A stretch of 64,000 nt of DNA from Oscillatoria sp. FACHB-1407 (GCF_014697545.1 NZ_JACJSA010000007.1:186001-250000); one strand, 5' to 3'. Positions 37,644 to 47,038 are shown, counted from the first letter of the stretch. Numbers and translations are program-made. Notes: generated by a model not told the origin, from the letters alone.

Positions 37644-39350
37644 ATGGTGACTAGTGATATGCAGGCTAATACGGTTTCGCTTTCTGCATGGCAACAATTA
37701 AAACGACAACAGATTAGTTGTGAACAGGCGATCGCTCTACTGGTAAATTCCCAAGGACGAGTGAATCTGGATTTACTCGATCGGGAGGTGAGTTGTCGAT
37801 TTCTCAAACGATTTCCCGATAAAAGTGTGTTGCCACCTGTTGTTCCGCTCATCTTGTGGCAAAACTGCTATTACCTGGGTAGCCCTGTAACACTGTTGCC
37901 GGAGCAGATTCAGCAGTTGGGCGATCGCCTCTCAACGGCAATCGAAATCATTCCCATTAGTGACAAGAGTTATCGTCACTGGTGCCGAATTCAACAACTG
38001 GATGCCAATCAAATCAATGCAGCGGCACTCATCGATCCACTGACGGGAGAAATTGAGCAGGAAGACATCACGGAAATTGCAGAACTGCATCTATCTCAGA
38101 CTGACAACCAGATTGAGCGGATCAAAACGCTAATCGCCAGTGCATTGCGAAACCGTGCTAGTGATATTCACCTCGCTCCATCCCCCAATGGGTTGCAGGT
38201 ACGCTATCGCATCGACGGTATTTTGCGCCACGTTACCACACTGCCACCCGACATTAGCCGTAAGGTGATTGTCTCTCTTAAAGTGATGAGCGACATGGAT
38301 ATCGCAGAGAGTCGTCGTCCGCAAGATGGCAGGATTGGCGAACGTTACTTTGCGGAACAGGAGCAAGAACAGGGGTTAGATTTGCGGGTCAGTACGTTGC
38401 CTTGTGTCGGGGGTCGAAAGGGAGAACCCGCCGAAAAAGCAGTGCTGCGACTGTTGCGGCAACAAAACTCATTCACAACGATCGCTGACCTCGGTTTCTC
38501 AGAACGCACACGCCAGATCTATGAAGGATGGTTGCGAGAGCCGCAGGGAATGGTGATCTTCACAGGTCCCACCGGATCGGGCAAAACCAGCACGCTCTAC
38601 ACCAGTTTGCAGGCGATCGCCACGGAATCCGTCAACATTGTCACCGTAGAAGATCCGGTGGAATATGTGTTACCGGGGATTACTCAAACGCAGGTACATG
38701 AAGTCGCAGGCATGACCTTTGCGGCTGGATTGCGAGCCATTTTGCGGCAAGATCCCGACATCATCATGGTGGGGGAAATTCGCGATAACGAAACCGCAGA
38801 AACCGCTGTGCGAGCGGCACTCACCGGACATTTGGTGCTCACCACATTGCATACCAACGATGCGATCGGGGCAATTCCGCGTTTGAAAGATATTGGTCCC
38901 GATCCGGGATTAATCAGCGATGCATTATTGGGCATCGTGGCTCAACGTCTCGTGCGAAAAGTGTGTCCTCACTGTACGGAACCCTATTCCCCCACCTCTA
39001 GCGATCTCAAACTGTTGGGTATCAAGCTCGATGAGGCAAATCCAACAGCATGGCGCAAAGGCAAAGGTTGTCCACAATGTTTTCAGTCTGGGTATTTGGG
39101 ACGAGAAGCCATCATCGAACTGCTCAATGTCGATGACACCGTGCGTCACATCATCTATGAGGGCACAATGACCCAGTTGCATCGCTACCTCCACGAAATT
39201 CAATTTGACTCTTTTCGCGTGGGGGCGATCGCCAAAGTGACGAGTGGCATTACTACTATCGAGGAGGTGCAACGGGTTCTACCTCACAGTTCGCTGGCGC
39301 GGAAATTGGGGAGTCCTGTGGGGGCAATTCGGTTGCCCAATGCCGTATGA
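37644..39350 (+). CDS. GspE/PilB-type secretion/pilus ATPase
   Basis: 568 residues. N-terminal GspE-N-like region, then the ATPase: ASDIHLAPSPNGLQVRYRID (Asp box), Walker A VIFTGPTGSGKTSTLYT, IVTVEDPVEY (Walker B region), GEIRDNETAETAVRAALTGHLVL and the zinc ribbon CPHC-x(n)-CPQC near residue 450-475. This powers assembly of type IV pili or type II secretion. It lacks pilT/pilC neighbours, so it is a stand-alone paralog, perhaps for natural competence or a second pilus. ATG 37644 starts; 37659 is possible. Confidence 0.9.
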   Translation: MVTSDMQANTVSLSAWQQLKRQQISCEQAIALLVNSQGRVNLDLLDREVSCRFLKRFPDKSVLPPVVPLILWQNCYYLGSPVTLLPEQIQQLGDRLSTAIEIIPISDKSYRHWCRIQQLDANQINAAALIDPLTGEIEQEDITEIAELHLSQTDNQIERIKTLIASALRNRASDIHLAPSPNGLQVRYRIDGILRHVTTLPPDISRKVIVSLKVMSDMDIAESRRPQDGRIGERYFAEQEQEQGLDLRVSTLPCVGGRKGEPAEKAVLRLLRQQNSFTTIADLGFSERTRQIYEGWLREPQGMVIFTGPTGSGKTSTLYTSLQAIATESVNIVTVEDPVEYVLPGITQTQVHEVAGMTFAAGLRAILRQDPDIIMVGEIRDNETAETAVRAALTGHLVLTTLHTNDAIGAIPRLKDIGPDPGLISDALLGIVAQRLVRKVCPHCTEPYSPTSSDLKLLGIKLDEANPTAWRKGKGCPQCFQSGYLGREAIIELLNVDDTVRHIIYEGTMTQLHRYLHEIQFDSFRVGAIAKVTSGITTIEEVQRVLPHSSLARKLGSPVGAIRLPNAV

Positions 39351-39370
39351 CCCCGTGTGCGACTTTCCCC

Positions 39371-39436
39371 AGATCCCCGGTTGCTGTGATGCAAATCAGA
39401 CTACTTTGAGGATGCTGAACGAGCAACCGGGGATCT
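39371..39436. repeat. inverted repeat AGATCCCCGGTTGCT
   Basis: AGATCCCCGGTTGCT (39371-39385) pairs exactly with AGCAACCGGGGATCT (39422-39436) around a 36-base loop. It lies 20 bases after the PilB-like stop. It may terminate that gene, or be a copy of the common cyanobacterial GATCCCCGA palindrome family. No T-run is present. Confidence 0.7.
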
Positions 39437-39577
39437 AAGCCTCTAAGTTGCACATCGCGTGTATGATGTTCAATCCAGTGATCCCGTACATTCAGGAGGG
39501 ATAAATTCTAATATTTTGCGGAGAAGCCCAAAATTCTGCGGTAGAACAGAGGCAACACCGGATCTGAGTTGCTCCCA

Positions 39578-42232
39578 ATGGATACTGACACGAAGAAGGA
39601 TTTTTTTGTCAGCTACAATCGCCATGACAAAACCTGGGCAGAGTGGATTGCCTGGACTTTGGAGGAGGCAGGCTACAGCGTTGTGATTCAGGCGTGGGAT
39701 TTTCGTCCGGGCGGTAACTTTGTCCTGGATATGCAACGAGCCACATCGCAAGCAGAACGCACGATCGCCGTATTATCCCAAAACTATCTCGATTCACAGT
39801 TTGTGCAACCAGAGTGGGCAACGGCATTTGCCCAAGACCCAACTGGCAAGAAGCGATCGCTCATTCCAATTCGGGTGGGTGAGTGTGTGCTAACGGGAAT
39901 GCTATCGACGATCGTGTATGTGGATGTGGTCGGGGTTGAGGAGACAGCAGCCCAGGCTCTGGTGTTGCAAGCGGTGCAAGAGAGACGCACCAAGCCAGCG
40001 CAAAAGCCAAGCTTTCCAGGATATTCAGAGCCAACGATAGCGCGATCGAAGCCAATCTATCCACCACACATTGTTCAAAATCTGCCCTATGCCAGCCAAA
40101 CCTTTGTGGGACGCGATGCCGAACTGGAGCAGATCCATGAGCAGTTGCACCAGCAACCCACGACAGTCGTTCTAGCCATTTCAGGAATGGGTGGCACAGG
40201 CAAAACAGAATTGGCGTTGCAATATGCTCGTCAGCAATGCCGTGAGGGGGCATATCCCGGTGGGGTGTGTTGGCTACGGGCACGAGAGGATGTGGGTGCT
40301 CAGATTATTAGCTTTGTGCGATCGCACTTTGAACTAATACCACCCGAAGACCTGGAGTTGCTGGAAAAGGTGCGCTGGTGTTGGCAACGGTGGCACGAGG
40401 GAGCCGCGTTGCTAATCTTTGATGATGTGCAGCAATACGACGATATTGTCCCCTTTTTGCCGCCGCAAGACTCACGCTTTAAGGTGTTGCTAACGACCCG
40501 ATTAGACCTGGGAGCCGCTGTGCAGGAATTGCAATTGGATGTATTGTCGGAGAACGAGGCGATCGAGTTGTTGCGGGCGTTAGTGCCCCGGTCGCTCCAA
40601 GCGACCGGGGCACTGGAAAAGCCGCTTTGTGAATGGTTAGGCTATTTGCCATTGGGAGTCGAGTTAATCGGGCGATATTTAGCCCGCAAGCCGGATCTCT
40701 CCCTTGCAGACCTGTGGCAGCGGTTGCAGGATAAACGCCTAGACGCGATCGCCTTTAAAGAAGCGCAACCGGGAATGACCGCATCGTTGGGTGTGGCAGC
40801 GGCATTTGAGTTGAGTTGGCAGGCATTAGAAGAACCAGCACAGCACGTCGCTACCGTGTTGAGCTTATTTGCATTGGTGGAAATTCCCTGGACACTGGTG
40901 GAGCAATGCCTGCCAGACATGGACGAGGAGGAGTTAGAAGAGATCCGCGACGAGCAGCTTTTAGGAGCGCATCTGCTGAAGCGGGTAGACAAGGGGATGT
41001 ATCGACTCCATCAACTCTTGCGAGAGTTTTTTGCATCGAAGCGATCGCAACGAGCAGACGATCTAACCTTGCAGCAGCAGTTTTATCAGGTGGTGATCAC
41101 GGCAGCCGAGCGAGTCAAGGAAAAACCAGAGCGATCGCAAATCAAAGAATCAACCGTGGCGATCGCTCATCTGCAAGCCGCAATGGAACGTTTAGTCCAA
41201 CCAGAGCAAGCGCTGGATGTAGCCACTTGTCTCAAGTGGATAGCAGAACTTTACTACGCGCAAGGACGGTATAGAGAAGCGGAACCGCTGTTAGTGCGAT
41301 CGCTCGAACTTCGAGAACAGCGGTTGGGACAAGAACATCCCGATGTGGCTCAGAGCTTAAGCGTTTTGGGATGGTTGTATTACTCACAAGGGTATTTTGG
41401 GGAGGCAGAACCACTACATGTGCGAGCATTAAAAATTAGGCAACAGCATTTGGGCGACGACCATCCCGATGTGGCATTAAGCCTGAGTGGTTTAGCACAG
41501 TTGTACAGTTTCCAAGGACGGTATGGAGAAGCAGAACCACTACATGTGCGAGCATTGGAAATCAGGCAACAGCATTTGGGTGATAACCATCCCGATGTGG
41601 CATCAAGCTTGAACACTTTGGCACAGTTATATGAGGCACAAGGACGGTATGGAGAAGCAGAACCACTACATGTGCGATCACTGGAAATCTATCGACGGCA
41701 ATTGGGCGACCAACATCCCGATGTGGCAACGGGTCTGAACACTTTGGCAAACTTGTATCGATCTCAAGGACGGTATGAGGAGGCAGAGCCGCTTTATCTG
41801 AGATCGCGGGAGATTTATCAACTACAATTGGGCCACAGCCATCCTTATGTGGGAATTAGCTTGAGCAATCTAGCAAAGCTTTATCGCTGGCAAGGGCGCT
41901 ACAGCGAGGCGGAACCGCTTGTTCTACAATCGCTCTCTATTCTGCGAAAGCAGCTTTCCGCCGAACATCCCAGAGTAGCAGCAGTTCTGTATAATCTAGC
42001 ACGCATATACGATTTGCAAGGACGCTACAGCGAGGCAGAATCCCTTTACCTTCAAGCACTGCCAATTTTTTCGATGAAGCTGGGACACAATCATCCCTCG
42101 ACGCAGTCCGGCTCACAAATATTTCGATTGTTCTTGCAAAAGGTGATTCAAGATCGGCGCACGCATGAACTCTCGGATGACCCGATGACACAAGAGATGT
42201 TAAAACAGCTTCAAGCTACAACCGAAGATTAA
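39578..42232 (+). CDS. TIR-NB-ARC (STAND)-TPR protein, probable immune sensor
   Basis: 884 residues. TIR domain 1-140 (KKDFFVSYNRHDKTWAEWI; putative NADase Glu79 in FVQPEWATAF). STAND ATPase: FVGRDAELEQI, Walker A GMGGTGKTEL, Walker B ALLIFDDV, LLTTRLDL, LPLGVELIGRYL and a winged helix LHQLLREFFASK. Then seven 42-residue TPRs (AQLYxxQGRYxEAEPLhVRALEI-like). This is the design of bacterial NLR-like defence proteins, which sense a phage protein via repeats and trigger NAD+ depletion by TIR. ATG 39578 is preferred over TTG 39569. The repeats suggest it can change by recombination. Confidence 0.9.
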   Translation: MDTDTKKDFFVSYNRHDKTWAEWIAWTLEEAGYSVVIQAWDFRPGGNFVLDMQRATSQAERTIAVLSQNYLDSQFVQPEWATAFAQDPTGKKRSLIPIRVGECVLTGMLSTIVYVDVVGVEETAAQALVLQAVQERRTKPAQKPSFPGYSEPTIARSKPIYPPHIVQNLPYASQTFVGRDAELEQIHEQLHQQPTTVVLAISGMGGTGKTELALQYARQQCREGAYPGGVCWLRAREDVGAQIISFVRSHFELIPPEDLELLEKVRWCWQRWHEGAALLIFDDVQQYDDIVPFLPPQDSRFKVLLTTRLDLGAAVQELQLDVLSENEAIELLRALVPRSLQATGALEKPLCEWLGYLPLGVELIGRYLARKPDLSLADLWQRLQDKRLDAIAFKEAQPGMTASLGVAAAFELSWQALEEPAQHVATVLSLFALVEIPWTLVEQCLPDMDEEELEEIRDEQLLGAHLLKRVDKGMYRLHQLLREFFASKRSQRADDLTLQQQFYQVVITAAERVKEKPERSQIKESTVAIAHLQAAMERLVQPEQALDVATCLKWIAELYYAQGRYREAEPLLVRSLELREQRLGQEHPDVAQSLSVLGWLYYSQGYFGEAEPLHVRALKIRQQHLGDDHPDVALSLSGLAQLYSFQGRYGEAEPLHVRALEIRQQHLGDNHPDVASSLNTLAQLYEAQGRYGEAEPLHVRSLEIYRRQLGDQHPDVATGLNTLANLYRSQGRYEEAEPLYLRSREIYQLQLGHSHPYVGISLSNLAKLYRWQGRYSEAEPLVLQSLSILRKQLSAEHPRVAAVLYNLARIYDLQGRYSEAESLYLQALPIFSMKLGHNHPSTQSGSQIFRLFLQKVIQDRRTHELSDDPMTQEMLKQLQATTED

Positions 42233-42353
42233 TTTTTGAGCTAATCAGAGAAAATCTGTTTAAATAGACTTGGGTGCTTTGATTTTAGAGCGGAGCTAAA
42301 CAAAAGCCAGGGAAGAATGAAATAGGCAGTTCACCCAACATCAACAAGAGCAT

Positions 42354-42716
42354 ATGGATGACCTCACCGATTTTCTGCAAAAAACCATGTATTTGGGCGT
42401 TGGGTTAGCCGCTTATGCATTTGAGAAGATTGAGCATTTGGATGAAAGCCTGGCTGAATTGCATCGCCAAACCCAACGAACTGTAGAAGAGTTAATCGAT
42501 AAGGGCGAACAGGTTGTTGCCCAAAACAACCAGACCAACTCTGCTTCAACAAATTGGCAGGTGAGGCCGCTTCATCGCAGGCTGCTAGAACTCGTCAATG
42601 GAAACGAGGAATTGGCTAATCGCCTGGTCGAACGAACCCGAATGAGTAACCCCGATCAAACCCTGATTTGGGTCTATGAGAAGGTGATCTACGATTTGGA
42701 ACGCGATCGCACCTAA
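42354..42716 (+). CDS. phasin-like helical protein, function unknown
   Basis: 120 residues with a hydrophobic head (LQKTMYLGVGLAAYAFEKIEHL) and amphipathic helices ending in LIWVYEKVIYDLERD. The first 60 residues resemble polyhydroxyalkanoate phasin-like coiled coils seen in cyanobacteria, but no granule gene is close. It lies 121 bases after the TIR gene and is convergent with GH31, six bases apart. Confidence 0.65.
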   Translation: MDDLTDFLQKTMYLGVGLAAYAFEKIEHLDESLAELHRQTQRTVEELIDKGEQVVAQNNQTNSASTNWQVRPLHRRLLELVNGNEELANRLVERTRMSNPDQTLIWVYEKVIYDLERDRT

Positions 42717-42722
42717 TTTGAA

Positions 42723-45068
42723 TTAAGCATTGGCTGAAAACGTGAGTCGATGGGTGCTGCCATCATCCTGGAAGCGTTGCTCTCCCACACCAACCATGGC
42801 GACAATAACCTCGCGATCGGGCGGAGTCCAACCTCCCTGCCGAGGTTCTACATCGACGTGGAGTTGTTGTTCTTCCTGAGTGACACGATATTGCGTGGTG
42901 GAGTACGCGCCAGAGCGATAGTCAAAGCTGCGACCATCATCCTCATAGAGCAACCATTCGCCATCACCGGGATATACCCACAGCGTCAACTCCGTTAGCG
43001 GTCGCTCATCTACATATTGCGTCACTGTCCGCATGGGAATGATAGCTCCTGCGCGAACGTACATCGGCATCCGTTCTAGAGGCGCGTGAGCCATGATGTA
43101 GTTGCCACCTTCAAAGCGTTCTCCCGTCCACCAGTCATACCAGGCTCCTTCTGGCAGATAGACCGCTCGACATTCCACTCCCGGACGATAGACGGGAGCC
43201 GCCATCAACAAGGGTCCGAGCATTACCTGATCGTGCAGGTTGTAGGTTTTGGGGTCATTGGGAAACTCGTAGACCAGCGGACGCAGGATCGGTGCGCCTG
43301 TGTTGGATGCCTGCCAAAACAGCGTGTAGAGGTAGGGCATCAAGCGATAGCGCAACTCGATGTACTCGCGGCAAATCGTTTCGACGCGATCGCCAAACAC
43401 CCAGGGTTCATGCCGTGCAGTACTCAGAGCGGAGTGTCCTCGCATCAAGGGATAGAGCATACCCACTTGCATCCAACGGGCAAATAATTCAGCCGTTGCA
43501 TTGCTGGCGAATCCGCCGATGTCACAGCCGACAAAGGCAACCCCCGACAACCCCATGTTGCAGAGCATCGGCAGCGACATCTCCAGGTGATCCCACAGCG
43601 AGTGGTTGTCACCCATCCACACGGACGACCAGCGTTGAATTCCCGCAAAGCCCGATCGCGTCAAGACAAACGATCGCTCATTACGCAGTCGTTCCAATCC
43701 CTCGGCACAGGCTTGCGCCATCCCCAAGCCATACAAGTTGTGAGCTTCAGCGTGGGTGGTGCGTTCGCCTTCCGGTCCTTGTGGTGCATCCAGCGGAAAC
43801 GCAATTTTGTTGCCCTTATCGCCAAAGGGGCGATCGTCCAGCGCAGGCTCGTTCATGTCATTCCAGATGCCTGCCACGCCTGCTTCGGTTAAGCTCTTTT
43901 GCCAGTTGCCCCACCACTCGCGCACCTCAGGTCTGAGAAAATCGGGAAAAACCGCTTTTTCAGGCCAGACATAGCCGTGAAACAACTTACCATCGGCTTT
44001 GCGAACAAAGTAATCGCGCTCAAACCCCTGATCAAAGACTGGATAATCCGCTTCCGGTTCGTACTTCACCCCCGGATCGACAATCGTAACGGTTTTGAAT
44101 CCCTGCTCTGCCAGATCGCCCAACAGTTTCGCTGGGTCAGGAAACCGCTTCGGACTCCAGGTAAAGACCCGATAGCCCCGCATGTAGTCGATGTCGAGGT
44201 GAATCACATCACAGGGAATGTGGCGATCGCGAAACTCTCGCGCCAACTCCCGTACTACATCCTCTGAGTCGTAACTCCAGCGGCACTGGTGATAGCCCAG
44301 CGACCACTTGGGCGGTAGTGGCATTCGTCCGGTGAGTTGCGTGTAGGTGTCTAGAATTTGGGCTGGCTCTGGACCGTAGATGATGTAGTAATCTAACTCG
44401 CTGCTCCGGGCTTCCATGCGCCAGACTCCCGGTTGCTCAGCACCCATATCGAACTGACTCCAGTGAGTGCTGTTGAGAAATAGCCCATAACCCAAGCCCG
44501 GACGCAACCCGATAAAAAAGGGAATGGCTTGATACATCTCGTCGGTGAGGGAGCCGTAGTCCAGCGCATCCACCGTCCAATTGGTCTTGCGCTCCGATCG
44601 CTTGTCGAGTAGTCCGGTGCGTTCGCCAAAGCCGTAAAAGTGCTCGTCGTCCTCGATCCGCTTCCAGCCCGCCACCGAACCCGATCGCCACCCCAAGCCC
44701 AGTTCGGCATCGCTAGCAAAGGGTTGCATCTGCGCGTCATAACAGGCAATGCGACAGGGATTGCGGTGAATCACTACCCGCATTTTGTCTGTTTGCAGGG
44801 CGATCGCCCCTTCACCCTCTTGCGTCTCAAAGGAGGCCGTCTCCCACTCGCTGTCATCTCGCGTCACCGCCCACGATCGCCGGGGCAAAAAGTCCCCATT
44901 GGGGACAAATCGCACCCGAACGAGGTTAGCCGCGAGGATGCTGACTCTCAACCGAGTCTCTCCGCAAATTAGCTCAACGCCGCGATCGCGTGGCTCAACT
45001 GAGGTGACAGCCGAAATTTCGTGCCAGGGAGCTTCGAGGGAATGCAGTGATCCAAAGAATTGAGGCAT
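42723..45068 (-). CDS. GH31 alpha-glucosidase family protein
   Basis: 781 residues. The GH31 catalytic nucleophile is the first Asp in GIWNDMNEPAL; the block DVIHLDIDYMRGYRVFTWSP, ERTGLLDKRSERKTNWTVD and RSGFAGIQRWSSVWMGDN are the active-site loops, and the acid/base is in WMGDN. N-terminal beta-sandwich and two C-terminal beta domains complete the fold. Likely removes terminal alpha-1,4 (or 1,6) glucose from storage glucans or oligosaccharides in the cytoplasm; no signal peptide. It is convergent with the previous gene. Confidence 0.92.
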   Translation of the reverse strand: MPQFFGSLHSLEAPWHEISAVTSVEPRDRGVELICGETRLRVSILAANLVRVRFVPNGDFLPRRSWAVTRDDSEWETASFETQEGEGAIALQTDKMRVVIHRNPCRIACYDAQMQPFASDAELGLGWRSGSVAGWKRIEDDEHFYGFGERTGLLDKRSERKTNWTVDALDYGSLTDEMYQAIPFFIGLRPGLGYGLFLNSTHWSQFDMGAEQPGVWRMEARSSELDYYIIYGPEPAQILDTYTQLTGRMPLPPKWSLGYHQCRWSYDSEDVVRELAREFRDRHIPCDVIHLDIDYMRGYRVFTWSPKRFPDPAKLLGDLAEQGFKTVTIVDPGVKYEPEADYPVFDQGFERDYFVRKADGKLFHGYVWPEKAVFPDFLRPEVREWWGNWQKSLTEAGVAGIWNDMNEPALDDRPFGDKGNKIAFPLDAPQGPEGERTTHAEAHNLYGLGMAQACAEGLERLRNERSFVLTRSGFAGIQRWSSVWMGDNHSLWDHLEMSLPMLCNMGLSGVAFVGCDIGGFASNATAELFARWMQVGMLYPLMRGHSALSTARHEPWVFGDRVETICREYIELRYRLMPYLYTLFWQASNTGAPILRPLVYEFPNDPKTYNLHDQVMLGPLLMAAPVYRPGVECRAVYLPEGAWYDWWTGERFEGGNYIMAHAPLERMPMYVRAGAIIPMRTVTQYVDERPLTELTLWVYPGDGEWLLYEDDGRSFDYRSGAYSTTQYRVTQEEQQLHVDVEPRQGGWTPPDREVIVAMVGVGEQRFQDDGSTHRLTFSANA

Positions 45069-45118
45069 AGGGGGTTAAGGGGGGAGTAGGAAATGGGGAG
45101 TGGGGAGTAAGAGAGGGA
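45066..45118 (+). repeat. GGGGAGT heptads
   Basis: Copies of GGGGAGT/GGGAGTA in the spacer upstream of the GH31 start, with related short runs at 13228-13255 and 47541-47573. The array joins the GH31 ATG. Confidence 0.6.
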
Positions 45119-45165
45119 TGTGTGGGAGAGACGCGATTAATCCGTCTCTCCCACACATCCACCAT

Positions 45166-45948
45166 CTACCCTTGCAACAACGATTCACCGCCATCAATCC
45201 AGATCTCAGTACCAGTAATGTGATTGGAGGCATCGGAGGCTAAAAATAAGACTAGCTGAGCGACCTGCTCCGAAGTACCTGACTCGCCATCCGTCAGGGG
45301 AATGCGTCCTTCGGGAAACTCCACTGGCTCCTTGACCTCCTCTAAGTTACGTTGCTGTGTGCTCTCGTTGATGTTTGTCTCGATCGCCCCAGGGCAAATC
45401 ACATTTACTCGGATACGTTGTGAAGCTAGCTCCAACGCCACCATTTTAGTGAAGGCAACCTGTGCCGCTTTGGTGCAGGAATAAGCCGTTGCTCCGGTAT
45501 TGCTAAAGATGCGCGTGCCATTTACCGAGGAGGTAATAATCACCGAGCCACCCTGTCGCTTGAGATAGGGCACCGCATACTTCACTGTAAGGAATGTACC
45601 CCGCAGGTTGGTATTGATCGTCTTGTCCCATTCCTCCGGAGCCAGTTCTTCGATTGGTGCCCAGACCCCGTTAATGCCTGCATTCGCAAACACAATGTCA
45701 AGGCGTCCCCATTTTTCGCCAATGGTTTGCATCGCTTGCTGCATTTGATCCGGTTGCGAGATGTCCGCGATCGCCGAGATTGCCTCTCCACCCATCTGCT
45801 GGATTTTGCTGATGGTTTCCTGGCTATCATCCGGGGTGCGATCGATCGCCCCTATCTTTGCTCCCTGTTGAGCTAACAGCAGGGCTGCTGCTCGACCAAT
45901 CCCTGAACCCGCACCCGTAACCACCGCGACCTTTCCTGTCAGTTGCAT
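45166..45948 (-). CDS. short-chain dehydrogenase/reductase (SDR)
   Basis: 260 residues. TGAGSGIGRAAALLLAQQG (cofactor binding), NAGINGVW, Ser in ITSSVNGTRIF, catalytic YSCTKAAQVAF (Tyr-x3-Lys) and PGAIETNI. The last residues are GTEIWIDGGESLL. The ATG at 45948 has AGGGAAA upstream; a long frame extension up to 46131 overlaps the neighbouring gene and is rejected. It is the second gene of an SDR pair; substrates are unknown. Confidence 0.9.
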   Translation of the reverse strand: MQLTGKVAVVTGAGSGIGRAAALLLAQQGAKIGAIDRTPDDSQETISKIQQMGGEAISAIADISQPDQMQQAMQTIGEKWGRLDIVFANAGINGVWAPIEELAPEEWDKTINTNLRGTFLTVKYAVPYLKRQGGSVIITSSVNGTRIFSNTGATAYSCTKAAQVAFTKMVALELASQRIRVNVICPGAIETNINESTQQRNLEEVKEPVEFPEGRIPLTDGESGTSEQVAQLVLFLASDASNHITGTEIWIDGGESLLQG

Positions 45949-45983
45949 GATGACTTTCCCTGCTGTTGTTGAACTGGACAGAC

Positions 45984-46859
45984 TTACTTCACTCGGTGAG
46001 TTTCTTTGTTTTCTAAACCTTCTCTGGCGTGCTCCAGGCGCAATTCGCCCTGGGGTTCCGATCGCTTCCAGAAAGGAGTCTGTTTGCCAACGGGACCCTT
46101 TGCTGGTGTGACACCACCATCGGCTAGCCACAATGCCCCCGTCACATAGCTGGCTTCATCGGAAGCAAGAAAAGCGTAAACGTTAGCAATTTCTTCAGGG
46201 GTGCCGCGTCGTGCCATCGGTGTTGCCTGAATCAACATCTGTTCCATTTGCTGATCCATCGGACCTGTCTCTTTGTGAGTCCAGGCTGTATCGATCGCCC
46301 CCGGACAGACGCAATTTGCCCGCACGCCATACTTCGCCTGTTCCACCGCCACACCCATCGTGAAGGAGTGCATCCAGCCTTTCGTGCCACCGTAGGGCGC
46401 GTTTTGAGCCAATCCGTTAAATCCGGCTTCCGATCCGGCATTGACGATATTGCCGTTGACCTCTTGCAAGTAAGGCAGGGCAAACTTGGTCATCAGAAAT
46501 GCCGATCGCAGATTCATGCGGAGGGTGCGATCGAAATCTTCAATGGGGTAATCCTCCACCAGCGCATTAGTGAGAAATACGCCAGCATTGTTGACCAGAA
46601 TGTCGAGTTGCCCGTAAGTATCGATCGCTTGCTGCACACAGCCTTTGGCATACACTTCCTCAGACACATCTCCGGCATAGGCGATCGCCACACCACCATA
46701 CTCTCGAATCGAGTGAGCGACATCCTCAATTGGGTCATCTGGTAAGCCATTCACGACGACTTTTGCGCCTTCTTTGGCAAACTTATGGGCGATCGCTTCA
46801 CCAATGCCCGTGCCTGCGCCCGTGACGATCGCCACTTTGTCTTCCAATCGTCTGGTCAT
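45984..46859 (-). CDS. short-chain dehydrogenase/reductase (SDR)
   Basis: 291 residues. MTRRLEDKVAIVTGAGTGIG, NNAGVFL, NAGSEAGFNG and catalytic APYGGTKGWMHSF (Tyr-x3-Lys), PGAIDTAW and GALWLADGGVTPAKG. The fold is glucose 1-dehydrogenase-like. A C-terminal tail of about 35 extra residues has no counterpart in the partner. 35 bases precede the second SDR gene; the 5' side faces the carotenoid-protein gene across 179 bases. Confidence 0.9.
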   Translation of the reverse strand: MTRRLEDKVAIVTGAGTGIGEAIAHKFAKEGAKVVVNGLPDDPIEDVAHSIREYGGVAIAYAGDVSEEVYAKGCVQQAIDTYGQLDILVNNAGVFLTNALVEDYPIEDFDRTLRMNLRSAFLMTKFALPYLQEVNGNIVNAGSEAGFNGLAQNAPYGGTKGWMHSFTMGVAVEQAKYGVRANCVCPGAIDTAWTHKETGPMDQQMEQMLIQATPMARRGTPEEIANVYAFLASDEASYVTGALWLADGGVTPAKGPVGKQTPFWKRSEPQGELRLEHAREGLENKETHRVK

Positions 46860-47000
46860 TGTCAGCCTCTTCTAGAATTGCAATTCTGTGTGGTTCCATC
46901 ACGTTCCATCTCAAAGGGTTGTCGAGAAAGGGCGATCGTACCTCTGTCCACAGTCGAGTTATAGGGTTCTGTCTTCAGCAGGTTTAATCAGACGGGTCAG

Positions 47001-47028
47001 CGTTGTTAGCGTTCTAACGACGTTTTTT
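47001..47028 (+). terminator. terminator-like hairpin before the carotenoid-protein gene
   Basis: CGTTGTTAG (47001-47009) and CTAACGACG (47014-47022) form a 9-base stem with one G-T pair, loop CGTT, then TTTTTT (47023-47028). The start codon of the HCP gene follows at 47039, leaving no room for a normal leader or Shine-Dalgarno. It may be an attenuator that regulates the gene. Confidence 0.6.
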
Positions 47029-47038
47029 ATGAATTGTT

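Noticed and set aside
40816-41274. 152-residue plus-strand frame inside the TIR-STAND-TPR gene
   Set aside because: Shadow frame; the protein in the main frame carries all recognised domains.
43292-43936. 214-residue frame opposite the GH31 gene
   Set aside because: Arg/Ser/Pro/Cys-rich, typical of a complement to a GC-rich coding strand; GH31 is unquestioned.
45949-46131. 61-residue N-terminal extension of the first SDR
   Set aside because: It lies in the reverse frame across the 3' end of the second SDR and has no family similarity; the real start is ATG 45948.
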